DNA from: Urechis unicinctus
Lineage: Eukaryota > Annelida > Polychaeta > Xenopneusta > Urechidae
Direction: 5' to 3'
Length of the DNA stretch: 64,000 nt
NCBI GenBank assembly: GCA_034190875.2
Contig: CM067354.1
Location: 53,421,335 to 53,485,334, forward strand
The notes under the pieces were generated by a model that did no database searches, was not told the DNA's origin, and saw nothing but the letters and a program-made list of their open reading frames with translations. How positions within the stretch are numbered: the first letter of the stretch is position 1; each line of letters starts with the position of its first letter. The translations under genes and the position numbers were made by a program. Shown piece after piece: positions 25,721 through 34,159 of the stretch.

Positions 25721-26930
25721 TATCACTTTTATCTTCATTATCGATAACAATATTTGATAATTTATTAGCCAGATCAATGTTATTATGTATATGCGTATAT
25801 AAGCATCATAATTTAATTAAAACGATTCGACAGTCAATAATAGAAAACTGTTACAAATATTATGGACTGTACAATCGAAAGTGATAATTGCCGATTAGTT
25901 TCCATTATTAACCATCAGTATAAGGCTAGCAACATGTCGTTACGTACGTTGTAAAAAGAAGAGCGTAATATTGTTAAAATGGAACATATCTTCTGAACAA
26001 TAACCCAAAGGACGATAAGGTTGAAAAACCAAGTAATAAAAAATTCCACTATTTATATGATATGCTGTTATATCCCCCATCACATTTCTTCGATTACTAA
26101 GATTGCAAGTCAATAATTATTTGGAGTTGACCATTCAAAAGCTTTTGACGAGCTCTCCTAACGACGAACACACACCGAGAAGGCATGTTTACCTTTGCAA
26201 CAGCTATGCAATTGACGCCCAAATCTTTCCTATGAATCGTCGAGGTTTTGTTGTGTTGATCTTATCCTGCCGGCGACAACAAATAAGTCAACTGATTTTT
26301 TGTACAATAAGCTAAATCGACTATTGGAAGTTGCGGCCTGTTTAACGGCGTTAGCTATTATTTTTCATTTAATCAAGCATCGCACCACACTATCTTTGGA
26401 AACATTTTTTGCAGTGTTCAAGCATTTGGCAGGTATTCTTACCCTCTCTAAGGATCACACAATTGCGCTCTTTTAAATGCACTTTGACCGTAAAGTTTGC
26501 GTTATGCTAATGCGCCAAATGACGCCGACGTAGACAATCAACCGGGATATCACAATGTGTCTCAGGGGGCACGTTATGAATAGAATGTTATCATAAAGAA
26601 GGTATAAATTATTACGATGTTGCTCATATTGTGGCAAAAGGTATGTTGACAGTTTCGAACTTGCATTACAAAAATGTTTTCAAATACGAATCTGGCTGAA
26701 AAGAATAAATATTGAGATTCAACATGATCCAATCAACTGATTATAAATACGTCCCTAACTTCAACTGTACACACTCATGGCGTCCTTACATATACTCAAT
26801 CAAGATAACATTCTACAAACATCTACGCGAACATAAAAGATGGATCGGCATATGCGCCGCTTTGACTGCGACATAAGGCAACAACTGAATCGAGTCATAC
26901 TGCTTCAACATTATGATTTACACGCTCAGG
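25720..26930. other. Intergenic with diffuse repeat traces
   Basis: No gene recognised. 25890-25930 resembles 51800-51840. 26640-26700 is an inverted copy of 23030-23095. The region ends at the left boundary of the palindrome (26934). Confidence 0.45.
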
Positions 26931-27841
26931 CTACGTGATTATTATGGGTAGCTCGGTAATTTTCCTTGGAATAGCGGAGACTCAAAGCCAATATCGTAAA
27001 ATGAAGACTTACCATGTCATGTCTTAAATTGTTCCCGAAATACTTGGCTCTCTTCAAGCGAACTTAATGCGTAATTACCGAGTGCAGTCGCCAACGATTT
27101 CACCAGGTCCAGCATGCAGATGTGATTTGTTATCCAAGCACTTTGCCCGACAAAGCCTAGTCCTTGTTATGTCACAGCATTAATTTAGTTATATATTTAC
27201 TAGGAACTATTAAACGTTGATGGAAGATAATTGTGCCACCCGACAAATATAATTCTAATCCTAGCGATAAATTACCGATTGATTGGGCAGCAACCTTTTA
27301 ACGTCGATCCAATATTTGTATAAAGTGACAAATTATGTAAAATAATGTACAGCCTTATTATAAAATATCTGCTCAGTGTAGCGCGTAAATAAAATCTAGT
27401 TGCGACACCAGACATCAGAATGGAGACATACTTCCGTTTCAAAGAAACATCTGCAACAAAGATTGTGCGGGGCTGATCCGTGCATGATTTGCCATGGGTA
27501 TTAATCTCTTAATATTGGCTTTCAAAGGAATGAGAATTCAAGGTAGGTTACCATAAGTAGAAATACCTTTATGTAGGAACTGCTCATTGAATAGACTCTT
27601 ATTGTTGGATGCACATCAGTGTACATAAGGTATCAATGTGTCAAATGTGCATATGTTTTCCTTAATAGCTGGCGTTATCTTCATGACAATCTGTGATTGA
27701 TATCGTATGAGTTAACAGTCGTTCCATTTAGTTTGATTGTTGCAACTAGAATCTCGATTTTTACTCCAATAATTTGTTATCTACTCATTCAATACTCACT
27801 GATTAGTCTTTATTTGCTTTCTTCAGGTATCCGTCAGTCAA

Positions 27842-28084
27842 CTATCTAATACATATGCTGATATGGCAACACGTGGCCGTTGGTTTACGAGAACCATGAG
27901 CTGTCAAATTGATTTGATATCTCTCTCTCCTAGGTGTCATGAATAGGCATTCCAATTTCTTCGAAAGCTGCTGAATGGGAATCGGAATTGGTTTATGAAT
28001 AATCCCATTGCCATAGGATGGGATTGGAGGATCCATTACCAGACCGGGCGTTATACTCCGGCCTTTTGAGTTATCGAATTGCAA
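27842..28084 (-). CDS. Protein-like module c (LTAHGS), best-preserved copy, left arm
   Basis: An open 80-codon frame with IPSYGN..I.KPIPIPIQQ, LECLFMTPRRERYQINLTAH and a Cys pair (TCCHI) near its end. The same frame recurs at 40611-40853, 12270, 18085, 53640, 56975 and 45170. It lies just downstream of module f on the same strand, in another frame, so the two may once have been one membrane-anchored or secreted protein. The function is not recognised. The surviving frame may be a late exon or a pseudogene. Confidence 0.3.
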   Translation of the reverse strand: MQFDNSKGRSITPGLVMDPPIPSYGNGIIHKPIPIPIQQLSKKLECLFMTPRRERYQINLTAHGSRKPTATCCHISICIR

Positions 28085-28254
28085 TATGTTACGTATGTTG
28101 AAGTTAGAAAAAGTTGTTGATAGCCATCAAATATCTTTATTCTGATGAAATGATCAATTACATCTCTGTTTACATGCTCCCTATATATGTTTACAGGTAG
28201 AATGACTGCCAGCACCAAACTCACCCAAACCAGAAAAATGACCTTAAGCTTCAC
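28051..28254 (-). CDS. Possible signal-anchor peptide frame (module f), left arm
   Basis: The frame opens MKLKVIFLVWVSLVLAVILP, a strong N-terminal hydrophobic segment, followed by NIYREHVNRDVIDHF. The right-arm mirror (40432-40644) keeps it with a 9-bp insertion that preserves frame (MKLKVQEVIFLAWGS). Diverged copies near 17870 and 53440 have lost it. It overlaps module c by 34 bp in a different frame. It is a candidate start of a secreted or type II membrane protein, not recognised. Confidence 0.3.
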   Translation of the reverse strand: MKLKVIFLVWVSLVLAVILPVNIYREHVNRDVIDHFIRIKIFDGYQQLFLTSTYVTYCNSITQKAGV

Positions 28255-29129
28255 ATAATTAGAAATGGAGCTTGTTATAAATATACAAACTCTTTGGAAG
28301 GAACTTTAATGTTTATGGATTTTTCCGCCTTTGTAAGGATCATCAACATCGCCGCCCGACTGAAATATCTTTCCTTAGGAGGCTTAACAAAGCTGCGTAC
28401 GGATCATTGACGACTGTTGATATTGATCCGATTAAATACGAACAGTTTTGTACCCTATGGAAAACATTTCTCGGATTGACAAGACCTAGCAACACACAGG
28501 GTATTTCTTTGAAATGTTCCATGAAGGAACAATGAAGCAATTTGGAGACATTCGGTGATTGTATTGTTGCACGAATAATGAGGTGATCGGCTAAATTTAG
28601 TGAATCGACCAGAACATCTATTGACTAACGATTCACCTGAATATGCAGTGTAAGTATATAATTTGAGTGTAAGTATATAAAATGAATTACTCATACAGAA
28701 AAATTGGTAAAATTCATAAACTTAATGGAACAAAAAACAGCACTGCAACCAAAATGGAGGTTAATGTCGATACGTTGCGATTAAATTACTTTTCAATAAC
28801 AGTTTATACGTACATTTAAGTCATTACTAACTTAAACGCACATGCCTTCAGTATTTACCTATGCAGCTTGCTTAATATTTGGGTCAGTAACCCAGCTTTG
28901 TTTTCATCCTAAATGTTATGCATGCAAATAGAACCGCTATGAACATTCCATCGGCCGGGCTCAACATAAACCAATACGAATGATTTAGCGGTTATTATTT
29001 AAAATATTGTAAAAGCTGAACCACACGAGGTTAGCCCTTGCTAATCAATGATGCTCACGTTGATGAGTGTCTTCTGTAAGTGCCGGTGTCTGAAAGAGAT
29101 ACAGGCCGCAATTTACATTCAGAAACAAT

Positions 29130-29363
29130 TTAAGGTATCAGACTCGTCCACAGCGATCTACATATGCCTCTGATGTCAATTAAAGTTTCTTTGGGTAAGG
29201 CTTTAATCTTAAGCTGTAAGAAACCACTATCTGTTAATCGGAAGATATTTGAGTGAAATAGACATTTTTGTCCTGGTATTCTTGGCGCAATGATTATGTC
29301 TAGTAGTTTTGCATGCATTAAAACCAGTTTATGGTAATCAGGAAAAGAAAATGATCTCAGCAT
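29130..29363 (-). other. Open frame shared by both arms, left copy
   Basis: A 77-codon frame (LKIKALPKETLIDIRGICRS near its end) that differs by one residue from the mirror copy. Only its last dozen codons (CRSLW..S.IP, stop) are recognisable in the 10.7 kb block copy, in the same frame. It is likely host sequence flanking the viral element; no function is assigned. Confidence 0.3.
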
Positions 29364-29699
29364 TCAATAACGTTTCCAACAAGAGCGCGGTAGGTTCTGG
29401 CGTATATTTATAGATGCCATCAGAACTATGGTATCACTAAGGTAAAAAGAGATGGGTTTGCATGTCAACTTGATTCATTTGAGATATGGCGAGCTTCAAT
29501 GGTCACACAAGGGCAATCGATGCAAGGCTTTATAACATTGCTTGTCAAGGTAAGCAAGTCGAGACACAGGAGGCATATCTGTTCGTGTCTGCTTTCGTTC
29601 AGCAATTACCTATGCAAATTGTTAACGCACGTGCTAAATGCAGAAAATTTGTGAATCATTAGATGTTTCGCAGTAAACAAATTTAGTTAACTACCGTTG

Positions 29700-30250
29700 T
29701 CTTATACATATAAATAGTACCGCTCACCCCTAAATACAATCGGCCGGCTGCAATATAATCGGATATAAGTGAACTAAGCAGTTTTTTTCTATGTATTTTG
29801 AGAGGGGTCAGTAATGACCATATTTATATTTAAGTAGCCCCCCTTGGGGGTCGACAATGTATGGCCTGTTATTTCTCAAATGGGAAGTAAATATTTGCGA
29901 GATTGACTCCAGTAAGTGTAATAAATGATAGACATTAGTAGTATATTTACGTGCCCCTACTTACCACGTTTTTGACATCGAACGCTGGACGAAGTGGATT
30001 GCGCAATATATTTTTCGCTGACGATCGCATGCGGATTCGGTGCGGTATTTTGATGACCTCATTCTATTTTTGGAAAGTGATTTCACCATCTGTTCCGTTA
30101 TTTTCCGCCCTTGAAATCTTTGCGACCTTGGTGACCTCATGGAGGGGCGCTATTTTGGATGAGGTCATTCTATTTTTGGAAAGTGATTTCACAATTTTTC
30201 GTCGGATATGTCGTCATAGTTTGCTGAGCTAAGCTAAGTGATGGGATAGA
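29700..30250 (+). promoter_or_regulatory. Upstream region of the viral genes with TGACCTCA/TGAGGTCA repeats, left arm
   Basis: Between the host block and gene A lies non-coding sequence with a short C5/G5 inverted repeat near 29838-29851. A 40-bp direct repeat (about 30052-30090 and 30155-30193) contains CATTCTATTTTTGGAAAGTG. TGACCTCA occurs at 30054-30061 and 30132-30139, and its inverse TGAGGTCA at 30160-30167. These CRE/nuclear-receptor-like half sites upstream of a TATA box suggest an enhancer. I could not identify a terminal inverted repeat or target-site duplication. The mirror copy is at about 38450-39000. Confidence 0.5.
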
Positions 30251-30255
30251 GGGTG

Positions 30256-30264
30256 TATATAAAA
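30256..30264 (+). promoter_or_regulatory. TATA box of gene A (left arm)
   Basis: TATATAAAA lies 37 bp before the ATG at 30301, leaving a predicted leader of roughly 15 nt. It sits inside the apparent upstream extension of the frame (ATG at 30253), which is why I take 30301 as the start. The mirror copy is at 38432-38440. Confidence 0.7.
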
Positions 30265-30300
30265 CGGGAGAGTGTCTCAGTCCTGCGTTCATTTATAATC

Positions 30301-31074
30301 ATGGCTGGGAAACGGATGAGCGACGCGGACTTGTTAAAAGCGGTAGAACAAATCGAAATGGAGGAAGTGAAACCACTATACACACGATACTTTGCACAGT
30401 ATTCGATAGTGGTTTGGAATAAAGATGTAGTGTTTTTGAAAAACAATTTCAAGAAATGTCACATAGAGTTTGGGATGCACTGTGTATTGGACTGTGGTTA
30501 CGAAATAACTGCTGTCACAGAAACAATGAAACAGTTAGAAGCGGGAGAGGAGAGTCGTGTCGAGGTCTCTATTGGTGCAGACGTGACGATGAGTGTTCGA
30601 TACCCGATCCCTATGGTGCTGATAAAGAAGGGTCAGGTGACAATGGAAATGGACAGTTACTCGTGGTATATGTTTGTAGAAGCGTGGGAGGAGTTGAAAC
30701 AGCTCTACGGAACCCACGTGATGAGAGCGAAATTAATGGAGGAATATCTGATGGTGGTATACACAGACACGCTTGTCGATTTAATCGAAGCTCTAATACC
30801 AGAAAAATGCCATGGCTGTCAGATCGACCACCCGAGTCAGCGACAGCATAATCTTTGTTTGATGGCCGAACCTGAAGAACAAGTTCGGATGTGTATGACG
30901 GATGCTCTCGAGCGTGTTGACGAACACTATGTATCAAGTTTATGGGAATTAAGTATAGGTTTAATTGACCCCTGCCCCTCGTGGATGGAACGTAGCAAAT
31001 GGTTGTGTGTGGACTATAGGAAATATTGGTTGGAGTCGGTGAAATCAGATATTGAAATACGTGTAATTAATTAA
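30301..31074 (+). CDS. Polinton/adintovirus-like element gene A, zinc-ribbon-like protein (left arm)
   Basis: 257 residues starting MAGKRMSDAD. A conserved C-terminal half contains VTMEMDSYSWYMFVEAW (about 113-129) and then a Cys/His cluster: C170, C173, H177, H183, C186 (KCHGCQIDHPSQRQH). DALERVDEHY follows. It is paralogous to gene D downstream, which shares the W-rich motif, the CxxC and the DEH block. An AATAAA follows 10 bp after the stop. Proteins with this Cys/His block are familiar neighbours of the ATPase/integrase cassette of invertebrate Polinton-like elements, but I know no assigned function. The cluster suggests metal binding (inference). Confidence 0.8.
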   Translation: MAGKRMSDADLLKAVEQIEMEEVKPLYTRYFAQYSIVVWNKDVVFLKNNFKKCHIEFGMHCVLDCGYEITAVTETMKQLEAGEESRVEVSIGADVTMSVRYPIPMVLIKKGQVTMEMDSYSWYMFVEAWEELKQLYGTHVMRAKLMEEYLMVVYTDTLVDLIEALIPEKCHGCQIDHPSQRQHNLCLMAEPEEQVRMCMTDALERVDEHYVSSLWELSIGLIDPCPSWMERSKWLCVDYRKYWLESVKSDIEIRVIN

Positions 31075-31084
31075 CAGATTGTGT

Positions 31085-31090
31085 AATAAA
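31085..31090 (+). terminator. Poly(A) signal of gene A
   Basis: AATAAA lies 10 bp after the gene A stop. The mirror in the right arm is at about 37607-37612, where it overlaps the shifted stop codon. Confidence 0.6.
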
Positions 31091-31212
31091 TGAGTGAAAA
31101 TACAGGCCTGTGTTTGTTTCTTTTTTAATTATTATTTGGAATGTATGTTATAAAGAGTTCAAATTTGGTGGGTGGTCATTTATGGCTAAGATAGTCAGAG
31201 AGTAACATCAAC

Positions 31213-31446
31213 ATGACGGATGCGTATAGCAGGTGGTCTGTTTTAAAAGACAAGTTACAGATGCATGCACAACTAACTCGAGAACTGAGAGACAATAAGA
31301 TCTATAGACAAATTAGTATAAATCAACAGCGCTTGATGGAGTATGGTTACGATTTTGATACGGCTCTTAGTAAAGCGATCGAAGCTAGAGAGTGTTTAAT
31401 GGATCGTCAGTTAACTGCGTTCGTGTCTGAAGATGAGGTAGATTAA
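31213..31446 (+). CDS. Element gene B, small helical protein (left arm, intact)
   Basis: 77 residues with alternating charged and hydrophobic positions (WSVLKDKLQMHAQLTRELRD), probably alpha-helical, with an acidic tail (SEDEVD). A TATAAAG at 31149-31155 is its likely promoter. The right-arm copy has lost one base near codon 56 and ends early, so this is the intact version. No family is recognised. Confidence 0.65.
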   Translation: MTDAYSRWSVLKDKLQMHAQLTRELRDNKIYRQISINQQRLMEYGYDFDTALSKAIEARECLMDRQLTAFVSEDEVD

Positions 31447-31452
31447 TGTAAT

Positions 31453-31474
31453 TATAAATATCTGCTTATAAATA
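31453..31474 (+). promoter_or_regulatory. Duplicated TATA box of gene C
   Basis: TATAAATA occurs twice, at 31453-31460 and 31467-31474, 54 bp before the gene C start. Confidence 0.5.
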
Positions 31475-31527
31475 TCGGTTAACAACAAGTTTACTGGTAG
31501 TAGAGTTTGAATCTTTAAAGCGACGAC

Positions 31528-31782
31528 ATGGATACTTGTGTAGAATGTGACGAATGTCAGAGAGTCGCTGAGACTCAACAACCATATAGACCCAAGTCAC
31601 CTGCTCAGGGTAAACACAGAACCCTGAGGTTACGGCGTTGTCCTCTGTGTCAATGTGGGTTTGTAACGAAGGCGCTTTTGACCCGACACTTGAAATATCA
31701 CTGTAATTATAAGCTCTACATATACAATCGAAACTTAAGGAAAACAACAGGCACAACAAAGCAGAGGAAGGTTGTGACGTAA
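31528..31782 (+). CDS. Element gene C, C2H2 zinc-finger protein (left arm)
   Basis: 84 residues. A classical C2H2 finger spans C38, C41, H54 and H58 (CPLCQCGF...LLTRHLKYHC). An N-terminal Cys cluster (C4, C7, C10) may bind a second metal ion. The rest is basic. It is identical in the right-arm copy. It is probably a nucleic-acid-binding regulator of the element (inference from the fold); no specific target can be named. Confidence 0.8.
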   Translation: MDTCVECDECQRVAETQQPYRPKSPAQGKHRTLRLRRCPLCQCGFVTKALLTRHLKYHCNYKLYIYNRNLRKTTGTTKQRKVVT

Positions 31783-31847
31783 TCGGAAAGCTTAACTTCC
31801 ACAACCCCGGTGTGCGTGTGTGTGTGTGCGTGATTTACCGGATCTGA

Positions 31848-31998
31848 AATTAATTTGTCACGTGATCATGACAAATCGCTGACTACAGCTAAATCAATTC
31901 GTCACGTGATCATGAAAAAAGCGCTGACATCAGCTTAATTAAGTCGACACGTGATCATGAAAAACCCCTTACATTAGCTCGATCAAGGGATAAATAAG
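31848..31998 (+). promoter_or_regulatory. Three-fold 44-bp repeat array and TATA box before gene D (left arm)
   Basis: CACGTGATCATG occurs at 31859-31870, 31903-31914 and 31948-31959 (44 and 45 bp apart), each followed by A-rich sequence and a GCTGAC..CAGCT-like or TTAGCT tract. The core overlaps an E-box palindrome (CACGTG) and TGATCA. A TATA-like ATAAATAA follows at 31990-31997, 33 bp before the ATG. A GT-rich run lies just upstream (31810-31831). The array is identical in the mirror at 36744-36844. Confidence 0.75.
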
Positions 31999-32029
31999 CG
32001 AACACGGACAGCTTTTTGTTTCATTCAGG

Positions 32030-32824
32030 ATGGCAGAGGAGAACGGCGAGGAGTGTGATTACATTGACGGACCGTTGTATACCAGTCGTCGTAGTGGTCG
32101 CTTTCAAATTTCACAGTGGTGTAGTAACCCAGACCCCAATGATTTACACATTCGCGATCGATGGAGCGGACATCAAATAAAATTACCCTCAAATGCCTTT
32201 CTCAGAAGCGGGACGGCTCTTACATCACTCACCTTATCGTTGATTGACGTGGAAGCTGGCCAATCGGACGTTGATACGGAAGAAACCATTAGTGACGATG
32301 TAATTGGTCGAGTGAAAGCCCCAGTCCTCTATATTGAAATTACCTGTGAAAGCGTGACCATGTGCTTTGATAGTTTCAATTGGTGGCAGCTCATAAAAGC
32401 TTACCAAGACCTATCAGCACGCGCACAAAAGATGGATGACCAAGGAACGTCGCCTGATGGGTGGGATATGATAATTAGCCTTTACAGTGGTTTGATGAAG
32501 CCATTGTTATCTGACATAGCTCAAGAACCATGCGTCGTGTGTGGAACGGGCGTATGTCAAGCCGAGAACCAACAAAAGATGTATTCACATTGCGTTGGAA
32601 GAGCCTTGGATAAGGTGGACGAACATCACGTCACTTTATTATGGCGCTTGTTGTGTGAGCAACACAATTCCACTGAACTGTGTCTTTGGCTCTCTAGAGA
32701 GTATCGACGTACCATGTTAGGTTTTTGTGTGACCACCGAACACTGGTCTAAAGTCTTAATGGGGGAACCTTATGACTGTAAATATAATAAAATTATTAGA
32801 CGCATGAATATATATGATTGGTGA
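32030..32824 (+). CDS. Element gene D, paralogue of gene A (left arm)
   Basis: 264 residues, MAEENGEECDYIDG start. It shares with gene A the motif VTMCFDSFNWWQLIKAY, then a Cys cluster C168, C171, C176 with H187/C188 (EPCVVCGTGVCQAENQQ), then ALDKVDEHHVTLLWRLL. The H-rich QRxH part of A is replaced. AATAAA lies four bases after the stop (32828-32833). Two residues differ in the right-arm copy. This looks like an in-element gene duplication with divergence; function unknown, metal binding likely. Confidence 0.8.
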   Translation: MAEENGEECDYIDGPLYTSRRSGRFQISQWCSNPDPNDLHIRDRWSGHQIKLPSNAFLRSGTALTSLTLSLIDVEAGQSDVDTEETISDDVIGRVKAPVLYIEITCESVTMCFDSFNWWQLIKAYQDLSARAQKMDDQGTSPDGWDMIISLYSGLMKPLLSDIAQEPCVVCGTGVCQAENQQKMYSHCVGRALDKVDEHHVTLLWRLLCEQHNSTELCLWLSREYRRTMLGFCVTTEHWSKVLMGEPYDCKYNKIIRRMNIYDW

Positions 32825-32904
32825 TTGAATAAAAAGTGATGATATACTTTAATTGAATTTCTTTTTGAGTTCTACTTATCACGACACTATTTACCTATCC
32901 TATC

Positions 32905-32912
32905 TATAAAAA
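32905..32912 (+). promoter_or_regulatory. TATA box of the packaging ATPase gene
   Basis: TATAAAAA lies 43 bp before the ATG, implying a leader of about 13 nt. The mirror is at 35791-35798. Confidence 0.65.
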
Positions 32913-32947
32913 GAGTGGGGAACTGTGAATGATAACTCAGTATAAGA

Positions 32948-33547
32948 ATGGATCGAGCCTTAAAACACCCCTTTAGTTGCGTGATAGCTGGTCCGAGCGG
33001 CTGTGGAAAAACTTACTTTGTGAGTGAGTTAATCAAAGGTAGTCACATTGAGCCACCACCCGACCGAATCGTGTGGTGTTTCGGAGAGTGGCAAACCATG
33101 TACACTCAACTACCGCACGTGGAATTTGTAGAGGGATTGAATTTTGAGACAGATCCTCAACAAAGAACCTTGTTGATCATCGATGATTTGATGGAAGAAA
33201 CTGACGAACGCGTCACTCGCCTATTCACCAAAGGGAGTCACCATGGCAATCTTAGCGTGTTGTATTTAGTACAAAATTTATTCGGAAAGAATAAAGAACA
33301 TCGAACAATCAGTTTGAACGCTCATTATTTAGTGGTATTTAAGAACCCTCGGGACGCTTCACAAATCATGCATTTAGCCAAACAAATGTACCCGCGAAAC
33401 ATCAAGTATGTACAAGAAGCCTTTTCGGATGCTACTTCGCAACCTCACGGTTATTTGTTTATGTATTTGAAACAGGCAACACCAGATCACTTACGGCTAC
33501 GAACTGACATACTACGACCCAATCAAGTTGTATACCTACAGAAATAA
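32948..33547 (+). CDS. FtsK/HerA-type genome-packaging ATPase (left arm)
   Basis: 199 residues, the usual length for Polinton/adintovirus packaging ATPases. The Walker A motif GPSGCGKT is at 16-22 (preceded by G15). Walker B LLIIDD is at 75-80, followed by the sensor-like LVQN at 107-110 and the family motif FTKGSHHGNLSVLYLVQN. In this family the enzyme powers DNA translocation into capsids. The frame is intact and identical in the mirror copy, so it is either recently copied or homogenised. An AATAAA overlaps the stop codon. It lies between gene D and the PX-like gene, the normal order of the cassette. Confidence 0.93.
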   Translation: MDRALKHPFSCVIAGPSGCGKTYFVSELIKGSHIEPPPDRIVWCFGEWQTMYTQLPHVEFVEGLNFETDPQQRTLLIIDDLMEETDERVTRLFTKGSHHGNLSVLYLVQNLFGKNKEHRTISLNAHYLVVFKNPRDASQIMHLAKQMYPRNIKYVQEAFSDATSQPHGYLFMYLKQATPDHLRLRTDILRPNQVVYLQK

Positions 33548-33596
33548 ATACCGTCGATCGTCGGACGACTGCCATTCTTATCGTTAGACATAGATC

Positions 33597-33770
33597 ATGG
33601 CAGAGCGTCTCAGAAAACACGCTGATACATTACGAGTGATGGCTAAAGCCAAACCCCCTGTCAATAGGGCTTTGATTCACACGGCTGACAATAAATTGAT
33701 AAATTGTCTATGTGAATGTGCACTCAATGTTTTAAAAGGAAACGTATCCTTGACTTCAGTTCTCCTGTAA
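33597..33770 (+). pseudogene. Truncated PX-like gene (left arm)
   Basis: The first 55 codons match the full copy at 34774-35106. The palindrome junction at 33762 then replaces the remainder, giving two foreign residues and a stop at 33768-33770. Its basic middle and hydrophobic C-terminus are missing. It differs from the right copy by several residues over only 55 codons, more than any other viral gene in the arms. Confidence 0.85.
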
Positions 33771-34159
33771 ACACAGGGGCTTCCGCCCTTGTTTTAATAT
33801 ACTCTCAAAGGCTCGAATCAAACTGTCACCCGTTTTATTTTTTAGTGGTATCACCCACGCATATTTCGAGAATACATCGATACAGGTCAAGAGAAATTTC
33901 ATGCCTTGGTTCTGTTTGGCTAAGCGAGCTATGTCCACTAAATCGGCTTGCCATTGATGGTCAATCCCCCCGACTATGACGCGTCGTCTTCGAAATCGAC
34001 GACGGATCGGTTTATGTAATGTATAGGCATCTTGCTCGCCCAACCATTGTCTGACTGCCTTTGTTTTGAGTTTCGTAGCTCTAACCATGGCTGCACCCCT
34101 CCATACGCGGCCGGTGCCTCAGGGTCGAAATACACACTTAACTTCTCCATGACATCCAA
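33756..34159 (-). pseudogene. Retrovirus-type integrase, 5' half only, frameshifted
   Basis: An rve-type DDE integrase of the Polinton kind (related to the worm protein family F54H12.3). The N-terminal start near 34159 (EKLSVYFDPEAPAAYGGV) is followed by a frameshift at a C4/G4 run near 34096-34099. The body then reads RQWLGEQDAYTLHKPIRRRF, DHQWQADLVDI (first catalytic Asp), TCIDVFSKYAWVIPL and ends at KQGRKPLCLQ. The palindrome junction cuts it exactly before the second catalytic Asp, so both the second Asp and the Glu are lost. It is inactive. It overlaps the end of the preceding gene by about 22 bp. Confidence 0.9.

Larger units (their letters stand above)
26934..33762 (+). repeat. Left arm of a 14.8-kb palindrome
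   Basis: The arm is the inverted copy of 34941-41769 (both 6,829 bp; mirror sum of end coordinates 68703). About 26934-29600 is host duplicated-block DNA in inverted orientation. About 29700-33762 is Polinton/adintovirus-like sequence. Matching stops abruptly after CAGTTC at 33762, inside the PX-like gene, where the sequence jumps to the truncated integrase. In the middle the arms are nearly identical: ATPase 0 differences in 199 residues, and one difference in about 200 bp of non-coding promoter. They differ more at the outer ends. Confidence 0.97.

Noticed and set aside
30253..30300. An upstream ATG extending gene A by 16 residues (mirror 38396-38443)
   Set aside because: It overlaps the TATA box at 30256-30264, and a transcript started about 30 bp downstream of that box could not include it.
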